In this document: positions 14,687 through 23,054 of the stretch, piece after piece
Layout: each line of letters opens with the position of its first letter
Position numbering within the stretch: position 1 is the first letter of the stretch
DNA from: UBA4486 sp041984885
GTDB lineage: Bacteria > Pseudomonadota > Gammaproteobacteria > Eutrophobiales > Eutrophobiaceae
NCBI GenBank assembly: GCA_041984885.1
Contig: JBHIXH010000035.1
Location: 1 to 25,014, forward strand
Direction: 5' to 3'
DNA: 25,014 bases
Notes under the pieces: model-generated
The model's database searches: none
Seen by the model: the letters and a program-made list of their open reading frames with translations, nothing else
Told to the model about the DNA's origin: nothing
Translations under genes and position numbers: made by a program

Positions 14687-17022
14687 ATGAATTTGAAACC
14701 GTATTCAGTCGCTGGGTTTTACGCAATCGCATTTTTATCATTCTTGCTTCATTAATTCTGGTTGTGATTGCTTCAGCCGGCGGCAAGAACCTTTCGTTCA
14801 CAACCAACTACCGTGTGTTTTTCAGTGACGAGAACCCGGAGTTACTCGCATTTGATGCCCTGGAAAAGACCTACAGCCAAACCGACAATGTGTTGTATGT
14901 CATTGCACCTGAAAACGGCCTGGTCTTTACCCGGGAGACGTTGAAAGCGATCGAGGAACTGACTGAAAAGGCCTGGCAGACGCCCTACTCGAGTCGTGTT
15001 GACTCGTTATCCAGCTACCAGCATACCGAAGCCGACGGCGATGAACTGATCGTACGTGACCTGTATGAAGATGCAGAAAATCTGACCAATGAGCAAATTG
15101 AGGAAGTCAGACGTATTGCGTTAAGCGAACCGTTATTGAAAAGGTCAATGGTTTCAGAGACAGGGCACGTCACGGGAGTGAGCGTGACCGTGCAGTTCCC
15201 GCGCATAAACGAGGCAGAGGAAACACCGGAGGTCGTGAACTTCTCGCGTCAGTTGGCTGCCGAGATAGAAAGTAAATACCCGGTTAAAATTTATATTACC
15301 GGCATGGTCATGATGAACAATGCGTTTTCCGAATCTTCGAAAAACGATTTTGCCAATCTGGTTCCGATCAGTTTCGGCCTGATGCTCATCCTGCTGGCAT
15401 TACTGGTCGGCGGTATCAGTGGCACGGTAACCACACTTATTGTTATTGGCTGTTCCATCCTCTGTGGCATGGGGATTGGCGGTTACCTTGGCATGCCGAT
15501 TACACCACCCTCGGCATCCTCGCCAACCATTATTCTGACTGTCGCAATTGCCAACTGTGTGCATATTCTCGTCAGTGCAAAAACGGCCATGCAGGCTGGC
15601 AAGGAAAAACTGGCGGCTTTATCCGAGAGTTTACGCATCAATCTGCAACCGGTATTTCTGGCCAGCGTGACCACGGCACTGGGGTTTCTATCGATGAATT
15701 TTTCCGAAGTCCCGCCGTTTCAACATCTCGGCAACTTTGTCGCCATCGGCGTATTAACCTCCTTTGTATTATCCGTCACCCTGTTGCCCGCAGTACTGTC
15801 GTATTTGCCAATGCGCGTCCCGGCACAAAAAGCCAGGGAAGACTCGTTCATGGCGAGATTTGGCGATTTTGTCGTTGCCAGGCGATCACCGTTGTTATGG
15901 ATTATGAGCCTGGTAATTCTTTCCCTGTTATTCGCCCTGCCTAAAAATGAATTGAACGATGTCTACGTCCACTATTTTGATGAAACCATAAACTTCCGTA
16001 CTGCATCCGATTTCACCACAGATAATTTAACCGGGATTTATACCGTCGAATATTCGCTTGAGTCCGGTGAGGCTGGCGGTATCAGCAACCCCGCCTTCAT
16101 GCATGATGTTGAAGCCTTTGTTAACTGGTATCGCGATCAGCCCGAAACGATTCACGTCTACTCGCTGACAGATATCATCAAACGACTGAATAAAAATTTA
16201 CACGGCGACGACCCGGCAAAATACGTGATGCCGGAAGAACGTGATCTGACTGCCCAGTATTTACTCTTGTACGAAATGTCATTGCCCTATGGTCTTGACC
16301 TGAACGATCGCATCAATGTGGATAAGTCTTCAACGCGTATTATTGTTCGAATCAGGACTGTCTCGACCAAGGAATTTCTCGCACTGGATAAACGGGCACA
16401 GAGCTGGTTAAAAGACAATGCCCCTGCCATCAAGTCGGGAGTCGGATCCGGCACCGGCATTATGTTCGCCAATATAGGCGAACGGAATATTCGTAGTATG
16501 TTACTCGGCACGACAGTCGCGTTGATCATGATCTCGTTCATCCTGATATTCGCACTGCGCTCGGTAAAAATCGGTTTAATCAGCCTCATCCCGAACCTGG
16601 CGCCGGCGGCGATGGGTTTTGGCCTGTGGGGTTTTGTCGTTGGAGAAATTGGCCTGTCGCTCTCGATCGTGACCACGATGTCGCTCGGCATTGTTATTGA
16701 CGATACCGTGCATTTTCTCAGCAAGTATCTACGGGCACGACGCGAAAACAATCTGAGTTCCCCGGATGCTGTCCGTTATGCCTTTCGCACGGTCGGCCGC
16801 GCGCTGGTGATTACATCAATTGTGCTCGCGGCCGGTTTCTTCGTACTTTCGACTTCCAGCTTTGAACTGAATTCCGGTATGGGATTACTGACTGCAATCG
16901 TCATACTGTTTGCAATTCTTGCAGACTTTTTATTCCTGCCACCTTTATTAATGAAAATTGAGGAGAAAATTGATGAAGACGACGTTGTGTCTGATTCTGT
17001 TACTGACCCTGCTTCAGCCTGA
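14683..17022 (+). CDS. RND superfamily (MMPL/SSD-type) inner-membrane exporter
   Basis: A 779-residue protein with the duplicated RND layout: one membrane helix (about 17-33), a large periplasmic loop, a block of helices (about 226-380), another single helix (about 405-422), a second periplasmic loop and a final block (about 605-760). It is shorter than AcrB (about 1050) and resembles MMPL/hopanoid or sterol transporter-type RND proteins, which usually move lipids. The second half carries the proton-relay type motif LGIVIDDTVH (Asp673 and Asp674), whereas the matching place in the first half reads VAIANCVH (Asn291, Cys292), lacking both Asp. It starts by a 4-base overlap with the TetR gene, with AAGGAAAGG upstream, and its end overlaps the LolA-like gene by 50 bases. 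Confidence 0.88.
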   Translation: MNEFETVFSRWVLRNRIFIILASLILVVIASAGGKNLSFTTNYRVFFSDENPELLAFDALEKTYSQTDNVLYVIAPENGLVFTRETLKAIEELTEKAWQTPYSSRVDSLSSYQHTEADGDELIVRDLYEDAENLTNEQIEEVRRIALSEPLLKRSMVSETGHVTGVSVTVQFPRINEAEETPEVVNFSRQLAAEIESKYPVKIYITGMVMMNNAFSESSKNDFANLVPISFGLMLILLALLVGGISGTVTTLIVIGCSILCGMGIGGYLGMPITPPSASSPTIILTVAIANCVHILVSAKTAMQAGKEKLAALSESLRINLQPVFLASVTTALGFLSMNFSEVPPFQHLGNFVAIGVLTSFVLSVTLLPAVLSYLPMRVPAQKAREDSFMARFGDFVVARRSPLLWIMSLVILSLLFALPKNELNDVYVHYFDETINFRTASDFTTDNLTGIYTVEYSLESGEAGGISNPAFMHDVEAFVNWYRDQPETIHVYSLTDIIKRLNKNLHGDDPAKYVMPEERDLTAQYLLLYEMSLPYGLDLNDRINVDKSSTRIIVRIRTVSTKEFLALDKRAQSWLKDNAPAIKSGVGSGTGIMFANIGERNIRSMLLGTTVALIMISFILIFALRSVKIGLISLIPNLAPAAMGFGLWGFVVGEIGLSLSIVTTMSLGIVIDDTVHFLSKYLRARRENNLSSPDAVRYAFRTVGRALVITSIVLAAGFFVLSTSSFELNSGMGLLTAIVILFAILADFLFLPPLLMKIEEKIDEDDVVSDSVTDPASA

Positions 17023-17755
17023 ACTGCGGGCAGAGACTCCGGAAGAAAAAGGCCTCGCTATAGCAAACGAGGTAGATAGACGCGATAACGGCTGGGTCGA
17101 CCAGACAGCAAACTTGTTCATGATCCTGAGAAACAAACAGGGCGAAGAGAGTCAACGCTCTTTAATAATCAATACACTGGAAGTCGAAGGCGATGGCGAT
17201 AAAAGCCTGACCATTTTTAATTCGCCGCGTGATGTCAAGGGCACGGCTTTTCTCAGTTATACGCATGCCCTCGAACCGGATGACCAGTGGCTTTATCTGC
17301 CCGCACTAAAACGCGTAAAACGCATTGCCTCTGCCAATAAGTCGGGTCCGTTCGTCGGCAGCGAATTTGCCTATGAAGATCTGTCTTCCCAGGAAGTGGA
17401 AAAATACAGCTATAAATGGCTACGTGATGAAGAGCTTGAAGGGCGCGACTCGTTTGTTGTCGAACGTTATCCCGAGTATGAAAACTCCGGTTACACCCGC
17501 ATGATCGCCTGGATCGACAAGGAGATGTATCAACCCACAAAAATCGAGTTTTATGATCGCAAGGATGCGTTGTTGAAAACCCTGCACTTTCGTCATTATC
17601 AACAATACAAGGAACAGTACTGGCGACCGGATGTCATGGACATGGAGAATCATCAAACCGGCAAAAGTACGACACTTGAGTGGCATGATTATAAATTCGA
17701 TAACGGATTCACCGATCGCGATTTTGACAAGAATACGCTTAAACGGGCGAGATAA
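16973..17755 (+). CDS. LolA-like periplasmic outer-membrane lipoprotein-sorting family protein
   Basis: A 260-residue exported protein. The start is ATG 16973, chosen over an upstream TTG because AGGAGA at 16961-16966 is well spaced and a proper signal peptide follows (MKTTLCLILLLTLLQPELRA). The mature part fits the LolA_like family (outer-membrane lipoprotein-sorting): SLTIFNSPRDVKGTAFLSYTH, DQWLYLPALKRVKRI, then GPFVGSEFAYEDL, a hallmark stretch of these proteins. They usually sit beside MMPL/RND pumps and are thought to carry or accept lipid-like molecules in the periplasm (family knowledge, mechanism largely inferred). It overlaps the RND gene by 50 bases and precedes the barrel gene by 66 bases. 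Confidence 0.87.
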   Translation: MKTTLCLILLLTLLQPELRAETPEEKGLAIANEVDRRDNGWVDQTANLFMILRNKQGEESQRSLIINTLEVEGDGDKSLTIFNSPRDVKGTAFLSYTHALEPDDQWLYLPALKRVKRIASANKSGPFVGSEFAYEDLSSQEVEKYSYKWLRDEELEGRDSFVVERYPEYENSGYTRMIAWIDKEMYQPTKIEFYDRKDALLKTLHFRHYQQYKEQYWRPDVMDMENHQTGKSTTLEWHDYKFDNGFTDRDFDKNTLKRAR

Positions 17756-17821
17756 GCTGGACACAAACTGCCTCGATAATTTTCCCGGTTCAGTCACTGA
17801 AAATATTTCAAGCGACTTCAT

Positions 17822-19012
17822 ATGAAGAAAACTGCTTTTCTGCTGACTGTATGTATCAACGTCATTAATCCGGTAACCGCGGCAGAATGGTCCGGCTATG
17901 CCGGACTTGAAACCCGCCTGTTTACGGAATCTGCAGCCGATGATCGCGCCGATCATGCCTACAACACATCACTGAATTTCGAGGCCGAGTTCTACCATGA
18001 TTGGGACAACGGACGAGAACTGATCGCCTTCGTGCCTTATTTTCGTGTTGACCAACATGACAGTGATCGCACGCATTTCGATGTGCGTGAGTTGACCTAC
18101 GTCAAGGTCGCGGAAAGCTGGGAGTTACGACTTGGCGTACGAAAAGTCTTCTGGGGTGTGGTCGAGTTTCAACATCTTGTCGATGGCATTAACCAGCCCG
18201 ATCTGGTCGAAAATATCGATACCGAGGACAAACTCGGACAACCGATGATCAACCTGGCACTGATACGTGACTGGGGCACCATCGATTTATTCGTTATGCC
18301 GTATTTTCGTGAACGGCAATTCGTCGGTCGACAGGGCCGCCTGCGCACCCAACCGCCTGTCTCGGAGGACCTGGCTCGCTTTGAATCCGGCGCAAAGGAA
18401 AAACATGTCGATTTTGCCGTGCGTTATTCACATTATTTTGGTGACTGGGACATTGGTCTGTCGCATTTCTATGGCACCAGTCGTGAACCCAGGTTGCTGT
18501 TTAACCTTGATGCCGGTGGTAATCCGGTACTGGTTCCGTTGTATGAGATTATCAACCAGACTTCACTCGACCTGCAGGCGACGAAAGGCAACATGTTATG
18601 GAAGCTGGAAGCGTTGCATCGCAGTGGTCAGGCCGAGACATTCAACGCACTGGCCGGTGGTTTTGAATACACATTCGTCGGTATCCTGGATTCTGTCGTT
18701 GATCTGGGACTGTTGGCCGAGTACCACTACGATGATCGCGGTGAATCTGCACAAACTATTTACGAGGATGATATCGCGGTCGGCGCCCGTTTCGCATTCA
18801 ACGATGCCGCTTCCAGCGAGGCACTGGCCGGTATTGTCTGGGATCGCAACACCGGCGGACTGCTTTATAACATTGAGGCCTCGCGTCGGCTGAACGCGAA
18901 CTGGTTTCTTGAAGTTCAGGGACGGTTTTTTGCCGATCAGTCACAAAGCGATCCGGTTTTCAGCCTGACAAAAGACGACTATATCGAGCTTTACCTGACC
19001 TATAACTTCTAA
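17822..19012 (+). CDS. Outer-membrane beta-barrel protein of unknown family
   Basis: A 396-residue protein with a signal peptide (about 1-21, ending VTAA). Alternating hydrophobic strands follow throughout, and the C-terminus ends in aromatic YLTYNF, the terminal-Phe signature of outer-membrane barrels recognised by the BAM complex. Aromatic girdle-like stretches (LRLGVRKVFWGVVEF, WGTIDLFVMPYFRERQF) recur. No domain name is certain; the context (last gene of the TetR-RND-LolA set) suggests it is the outer-membrane exit or acceptor. The 66-base gap before it holds a small palindrome (TTCAGT, one base, ACTGAA at 17789-17801), and no strong ribosome site is visible. Confidence 0.8.
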   Translation: MKKTAFLLTVCINVINPVTAAEWSGYAGLETRLFTESAADDRADHAYNTSLNFEAEFYHDWDNGRELIAFVPYFRVDQHDSDRTHFDVRELTYVKVAESWELRLGVRKVFWGVVEFQHLVDGINQPDLVENIDTEDKLGQPMINLALIRDWGTIDLFVMPYFRERQFVGRQGRLRTQPPVSEDLARFESGAKEKHVDFAVRYSHYFGDWDIGLSHFYGTSREPRLLFNLDAGGNPVLVPLYEIINQTSLDLQATKGNMLWKLEALHRSGQAETFNALAGGFEYTFVGILDSVVDLGLLAEYHYDDRGESAQTIYEDDIAVGARFAFNDAASSEALAGIVWDRNTGGLLYNIEASRRLNANWFLEVQGRFFADQSQSDPVFSLTKDDYIELYLTYNF

Positions 19013-19031
19013 CTGGAAGTCGTTCACATTT

Positions 19032-19085
19032 CATGCGTTCACGCATGGATACAGTATCTGCTCCTGTCAAAATGGTATCTGTATC
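19032..19085. repeat. Two adjacent inverted repeats in the gap before the CNB gene
   Basis: CATGCG (19032-19037), TTCA and CGCATG (19042-19047) form a tight hairpin directly after the barrel gene. It is followed immediately by GATACAG (19048-19054) and its inverse CTGTATC (19079-19085). No T-tract follows either. They could be a transcript end for the RND operon, or a regulatory site for the next gene. Function unassigned. Confidence 0.35.
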
Positions 19086-19148
19086 ACAAAAATTCACCGG
19101 TTGTTCAGCTAACATCCTCTCATCACTTTTCTTCACTGCCGGTTACCC

Positions 19149-19973
19149 ATGATTAATCTTGATAAAGAGTTCCTGGAAACGATTGAATATTTTAATACCA
19201 CATCAGATCGCCAGCTAGATACGATCCTGAAGTCCGCGGATAACGGCCTGCTGGAATTCGGTTCGAAAGAAGTTGTCTTCCACGAAAATGACGTGGGTGA
19301 GTACATGTACATTCTTGTCGATGGGCTGGCAGAGGTCTTTGTTCGCAATAACTCGTCCTACCGCGACATCAGCATTGCCACACTGAAACCGGGTGATGTA
19401 TTCGGCGACGGCGCGGCTACATCAATAGAGGAAAAACGACACTCGGCAACGATCAGGACAGCGTTACCTTCAAAGATATTCAGAATACACAAACGTCATG
19501 TATTAAATGCAATCAGTGATCGCCACCTGGAATCACCGCTGCCTCCGAATCATATTCGCGATACGCTGAACAGGATCCCGATATTCAAGGGATTATCAAT
19601 GCAGGAACAAAAAGACATCAATCTCTGGAGTCGTATCGCCTTCCATGAAAAAAATGATCTTATCTATGAGCCGGGAGATGAAGCGAAAAAACTGTTTGTC
19701 GTGCTGGAAGGAACAGTGCAATTTTTTAAATTCGACGAAGATAACAAGAAGAAAATCATTTCACGTTGTACACCGGGGCAATATTTTGGCGAAACCGAAC
19801 TGTTACCGGGTGGCAGCTGGAAGTACGATCACTTTGCTGAAGTGATGACCGAGGCCCGGATTATTCTGGTTTCCAAGACAATTCTGCTGGAACTACTGGA
19901 CCGCAACCCCACGCTAATCACCTATTTGAAAAAGATTCATCAGTTAAAAAAGCTGAATCCGGCTGAAGCTTAA
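19149..19973 (+). CDS. Tandem cyclic-nucleotide-binding-fold protein without output domain
   Basis: A 274-residue cytoplasmic protein made of two CNB-type beta-roll domains (about 20-120 and 145-250), each with the 'G..l...Gd..d..y.v..G' core (VVFHENDVGEYMYILVDG; LIYEPGDEAKKLFVVLEG). The phosphate-binding cassettes are altered. The first reads FGDGAATSIEEKRHSATI, with Asp in place of Glu and the usual Arg position uncertain; the second reads FGETELLPGG...AEV with no Arg. Cyclic nucleotide binding is therefore doubtful. There is no helix-turn-helix, kinase or channel domain. It is single, transcribed toward the long-helix protein gene. It may be a regulatory subunit for a partner; its neighbours include a Ser/Thr kinase. 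Confidence 0.8.
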   Translation: MINLDKEFLETIEYFNTTSDRQLDTILKSADNGLLEFGSKEVVFHENDVGEYMYILVDGLAEVFVRNNSSYRDISIATLKPGDVFGDGAATSIEEKRHSATIRTALPSKIFRIHKRHVLNAISDRHLESPLPPNHIRDTLNRIPIFKGLSMQEQKDINLWSRIAFHEKNDLIYEPGDEAKKLFVVLEGTVQFFKFDEDNKKKIISRCTPGQYFGETELLPGGSWKYDHFAEVMTEARIILVSKTILLELLDRNPTLITYLKKIHQLKKLNPAEA

Positions 19974-19984
19974 TGAACAGGAAG

Positions 19985-20017
19985 ACCTGGTTTGCTGATA
20001 GCAGTCAGCCGGGTTTA
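19985..20017 (+). terminator. Weak imperfect hairpin between convergent genes
   Basis: ACCTG (19985-19989) with CGGGT (20010-20014) and an inner GCTGA (19994-19998) with TCAGC (20005-20009) form an imperfect stem with a four-base bulge, followed by TTT. This is a possible end for the CNB transcript; the T-run is short. Confidence 0.3.
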
Positions 20018-20033
20018 AATCTGTTCTTGCAGG

Positions 20034-20852
20034 TTATCCCAACGGAACGAGCGCACGTTTGATTGGTTCGTTTCCGTGTATAATTTCATGATCCGGGTCA
20101 TCTGATTCTTTTGTCGCTTTTATAGGTTCCCCCGATTGCCCGGTACTGCTGAACCTTTTGTTATCACTTTCCAGGTTGATTGTTCGTTTTACATTCCAGG
20201 CACCGTAGGTGAAACGTCTGCTTTCCGCGTCGAGACATTCCCAGGTACTTCGTGACTTGGTGATATTAATTGACACAATTCTCCCGTCTTTATAAAACCT
20301 TGAAACGGTGCCTGAGTTATCATTCCAGCGCCACGTACCAACGATTTCGCCGCAAAGTCTGTTTATTGCCTCAATAGCCAGGCGTTTCTTCTCAGCCTCG
20401 GCGGCTTCCACCCGCTTTCTCTCCTCCTCGGCCAGGCGTCGTTCCACTTCCTGTTTCACCCGCTCTTCTTCGCGTTGTCGCGCCAGTTCTTCCTGACGCA
20501 AACGCTCCTCTTCAACCTGCTTTTGCTCTGCCTGTAATCTTAAACGCTCCGCTTCCAGCCGCTGTCTTTCCAGTTCTGCCTGGCGCGCTTCCTCTGTACG
20601 GCGTTCCTCTGACTGACGTGCTCGACGTTCGGCCTCGGCGGCCGCCTTGCGCCTGGCCTCTTCCCGGGCATTTTTTTCTGCCTGTTGTTTCTGACTTTCA
20701 GCTTCCAAAAGCCTGTGTTTCTCTTTCTCCTCCTGCTCAAGAAGTTGTTGCTCCAGCGCTTCCAGGTCGGCATCAGAGACTGCATAGACCGGCATGAAAC
20801 CGATTGGTAGCAGGCTCAAGGTAAAAAGTATGTGATCAATTCGTAACTTCAT
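20034..20852 (-). CDS. Secreted long-helix (ER/K-rich) protein with small C-terminal beta domain
   Basis: A 272-residue protein. A signal peptide (about 1-24, ending VYA) is followed by an almost uninterrupted charged helix (27-165) rich in Glu, Arg, Lys, Gln and Ala, resembling a single alpha-helix or TolA-like coiled coil. The C-terminal 105 residues form a small compact region with TWRW (173-176), Cys167 and Cys206, an FYKDGRIVSI hairpin and a YGAWNV turn, suggestive of a small beta domain. No family recognised. The upstream gene on the same strand is the kinase, 62 bases away. The charged helix could reach far into the periplasm. It may be a substrate or partner of the kinase system, which is only inference. 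Confidence 0.75.
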   Translation of the reverse strand: MKLRIDHILFTLSLLPIGFMPVYAVSDADLEALEQQLLEQEEKEKHRLLEAESQKQQAEKNAREEARRKAAAEAERRARQSEERRTEEARQAELERQRLEAERLRLQAEQKQVEEERLRQEELARQREEERVKQEVERRLAEEERKRVEAAEAEKKRLAIEAINRLCGEIVGTWRWNDNSGTVSRFYKDGRIVSINITKSRSTWECLDAESRRFTYGAWNVKRTINLESDNKRFSSTGQSGEPIKATKESDDPDHEIIHGNEPIKRALVPLG

Positions 20853-20887
20853 AGGGCAATACAGAAATAGGCATCAGGCTCGATAGT

Positions 20888-20918
20888 GTAATACGTAAAA
20901 AATATTCCTCTATGTCAA
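20888..20918 (-). promoter_or_regulatory. Possible promoter for the long-helix protein gene
   Basis: On the minus strand a consensus -35 TTGACA (20913-20918) overlaps the kinase stop codon. TATTAC (20888-20893) can act as -10 with a long 19-base spacer. Transcription would begin about 30 bases before the ATG. This would allow expression of the helix protein independently of the kinase. Confidence 0.35.
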
Positions 20919-22978
20919 TTCAGATCGTTCAATTGCTTCCTGGTTTCCTTGGCCTTTTGCAAAGCCTCACGTGCACGCCTGGTATTGTTGGCATTCATCG
21001 CCTCTTTTACCAACGCACTTTGCTCTTCCAGTTTTTTCTCAAGATCATTCCTGATTAACAATCTGATCTGGTTAATCGCATTTTCAGAGCCCCCCAATTC
21101 TTTCGCTTTTTGCAGGTTTTGTACACTGAGCGAAATCAAACCCTGATCAGCGGAAACCCTGGCTGTATTCAACGCCAGTTCAATTTCGTCCTCTCGACTG
21201 AATTCCGGTCGGTCCAGTTTTAATTCTGCCAGCCGGCTTTTTATTTGCTTGGCATCAGCCAGCGCCTGGCGCGCCTTTTCGGTATCGTTATTTTTCACAT
21301 GTTGTTTTGCCATCGCTGCCGCAATTGCCGCTTGTGATTCCAGTGTCATGACCAGTTGATTTTTGATTTTGCCGATAGTTTCATTACTGGCTTTTAGTGA
21401 GCGTGCATTTTCAATCAGACCGAGTGTTTCCGTTATTTTTCCGGCTTTCGCAACCTGCATTGCATCCTCGACGATGGCAGCAATTTTTTCCTGGCGCTCG
21501 GCCTCTTCCTGCAGAAACTGTTCCTGTGCCTGGCGTGCCTGCTGCAGTTCATTTCTGGCCAGTTTCGCTTCAGCCGAGCCAGGCCTGATTTGATTTGCGC
21601 GGGCAATCATCGCCTCTGCCGCATCAAACTGTTGTTGTTGAATTGCTGAACGTGCCTGCTCAATAATAGTAACGATGATCGTTTGTATCCCCTGCCTGGC
21701 CTCGGCATTATCCGGCTGTAGTGCCAACACCTTTTGAAACGTATGTAAGGCGTTATCGCCCTGTGGCTCGATATACCGTCCGGCATTCAGATGTTGTTTT
21801 CCCGACTCGACCAGTTGCTGAATTTCCTGCGATGCTTCATGGTTTATCCATTGTTGCCGGACCTGGGGTAGAAAAAAATAAGCGGCACCCGCGAGCAGAA
21901 CAATCACAAAAAATCCGGTTGCCCTTTTTTTCCCGCTACCGGTTTCAGTCTGATCCTTTCGCTTTGTCGGTTGTCTGGTTGGCCGTTTTGTCGGCTGTTT
22001 TTTTCCGGGACGGGCAAACGTTCGCAGTATAGTGCCCGGTTGCGTGGGAATGTTGTCTGTTCTTGCCCCCGATAGCGGTGCGTCCGGTAAATCAAATAAC
22101 TCGCGCCACTCGCTGATCGACTGCGGCCGGTCCTCTACATTAAACGTTAACGCCGCATCAATTGCCGTCAGAAACCGTTCCGTATACTGATCACCGACAA
22201 ATTCGCCGCAGGGTATGTACGTATCGTTATTACGTTTTAATAACGCATTACTGCGATCCACGGCGTCGGCAGGCGCGATGCCAGTGACCGCCCGGTACAT
22301 CGTCGCGCCGAGGCCATAGATATCGGTCCAGGGACCTTGTTCATCACTTTTTGCATAATACTGTTCGAACGGCGCATAACCGGGTGTTACCAGGCTCGTC
22401 AGCGTGCGTGTCTCACCGACCATCGATTGACGCGCAGAACCAAAATCAAGCAGGACCGGACTGCCATCTTCGCGGATAAACAGGTTATCCGGCTTGATGT
22501 CACGGTGAATAAATCCGGTATCGTGCATTCGCTCCAGTCCTCCCATCAACGGGATCAGAAGCTTGGTCAACTCCTGCTCTTCCAGCGTCTGGCGATTACG
22601 GATCTTTTCAGCGAGACTGACACCGCGTTCATAGCTCATCACCATGTAACCGGTGTTATTTTCTTCAAAGACCGCCAGCACGCGCACGATGTTCGGATGA
22701 TTGAACTTGGCCAGGGTACGGGCTTCGGTCAGAAACCGTTCCAGCCCCCACTTGAATTGTTTATTATGATTTTCAGTAACCGGATGAACCGAGTGATCGC
22801 CTTCACGCACAGCCATTTCTATCGGCAGGTACTCCTTGATGGCCACCTTTGTATGCAGGTTGGTATCGGAGGCAAGATAGGTGATGCCAAAACCTCCCTG
22901 GCCGAGGATTTCCTCGATCTGATACCAGTGCAGCGTGTAACCGGGCTGCAAGGAATTACGATGTATCTTTTCAGCCAA
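20915..22978 (-). CDS. Transmembrane serine/threonine protein kinase with C-terminal TPR-like region
   Basis: A 687-residue PknB-type kinase. The kinase domain spans about 18-295 with all key elements: GQGGFG (26-31), Lys48 in VAIKEYLP, HRDIKPDN (158-165; catalytic Asp160), DFG (178-180), and the activation-loop TPGYAPFEQ. A Lys/Arg/Thr/Pro-rich juxtamembrane linker (320-350) leads to one membrane helix (354-370). The C-terminal 310 or so residues contain TPR-like helices (NALHTFQKVLALQPDNAEAR; FDAAEAMIARANQIRPGSAEA) and long coiled stretches, and should lie in the periplasm. It sits upstream of the secreted long-helix gene. Substrates are unknown and no phosphatase gene is adjacent. Confidence 0.93.
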   Translation of the reverse strand: MAEKIHRNSLQPGYTLHWYQIEEILGQGGFGITYLASDTNLHTKVAIKEYLPIEMAVREGDHSVHPVTENHNKQFKWGLERFLTEARTLAKFNHPNIVRVLAVFEENNTGYMVMSYERGVSLAEKIRNRQTLEEQELTKLLIPLMGGLERMHDTGFIHRDIKPDNLFIREDGSPVLLDFGSARQSMVGETRTLTSLVTPGYAPFEQYYAKSDEQGPWTDIYGLGATMYRAVTGIAPADAVDRSNALLKRNNDTYIPCGEFVGDQYTERFLTAIDAALTFNVEDRPQSISEWRELFDLPDAPLSGARTDNIPTQPGTILRTFARPGKKQPTKRPTRQPTKRKDQTETGSGKKRATGFFVIVLLAGAAYFFLPQVRQQWINHEASQEIQQLVESGKQHLNAGRYIEPQGDNALHTFQKVLALQPDNAEARQGIQTIIVTIIEQARSAIQQQQFDAAEAMIARANQIRPGSAEAKLARNELQQARQAQEQFLQEEAERQEKIAAIVEDAMQVAKAGKITETLGLIENARSLKASNETIGKIKNQLVMTLESQAAIAAAMAKQHVKNNDTEKARQALADAKQIKSRLAELKLDRPEFSREDEIELALNTARVSADQGLISLSVQNLQKAKELGGSENAINQIRLLIRNDLEKKLEEQSALVKEAMNANNTRRAREALQKAKETRKQLNDLN

Positions 22979-23012
22979 TGCTGATCTCCGGACCTATTCC
23001 CTTGAATCCGCG

Positions 23013-23018
23013 AGTATA
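23013..23018 (-). promoter_or_regulatory. Possible -10 box for the kinase gene
   Basis: TATACT on the minus strand lies 35 bases upstream of the kinase ATG in the 76-base gap after the symporter. No convincing -35 is seen, so this is weak evidence for a separate kinase transcript. Confidence 0.3.
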
Positions 23019-23054
23019 AAGGTATGCGTTAACAGACACGAACATTAATCCCGG

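Noticed and set aside
22337..22984. Plus-strand open frame of 215 codons antisense to the kinase domain
   Set aside because: The minus strand encodes a complete kinase with all catalytic motifs there. The antisense translation has no motif or start signal.
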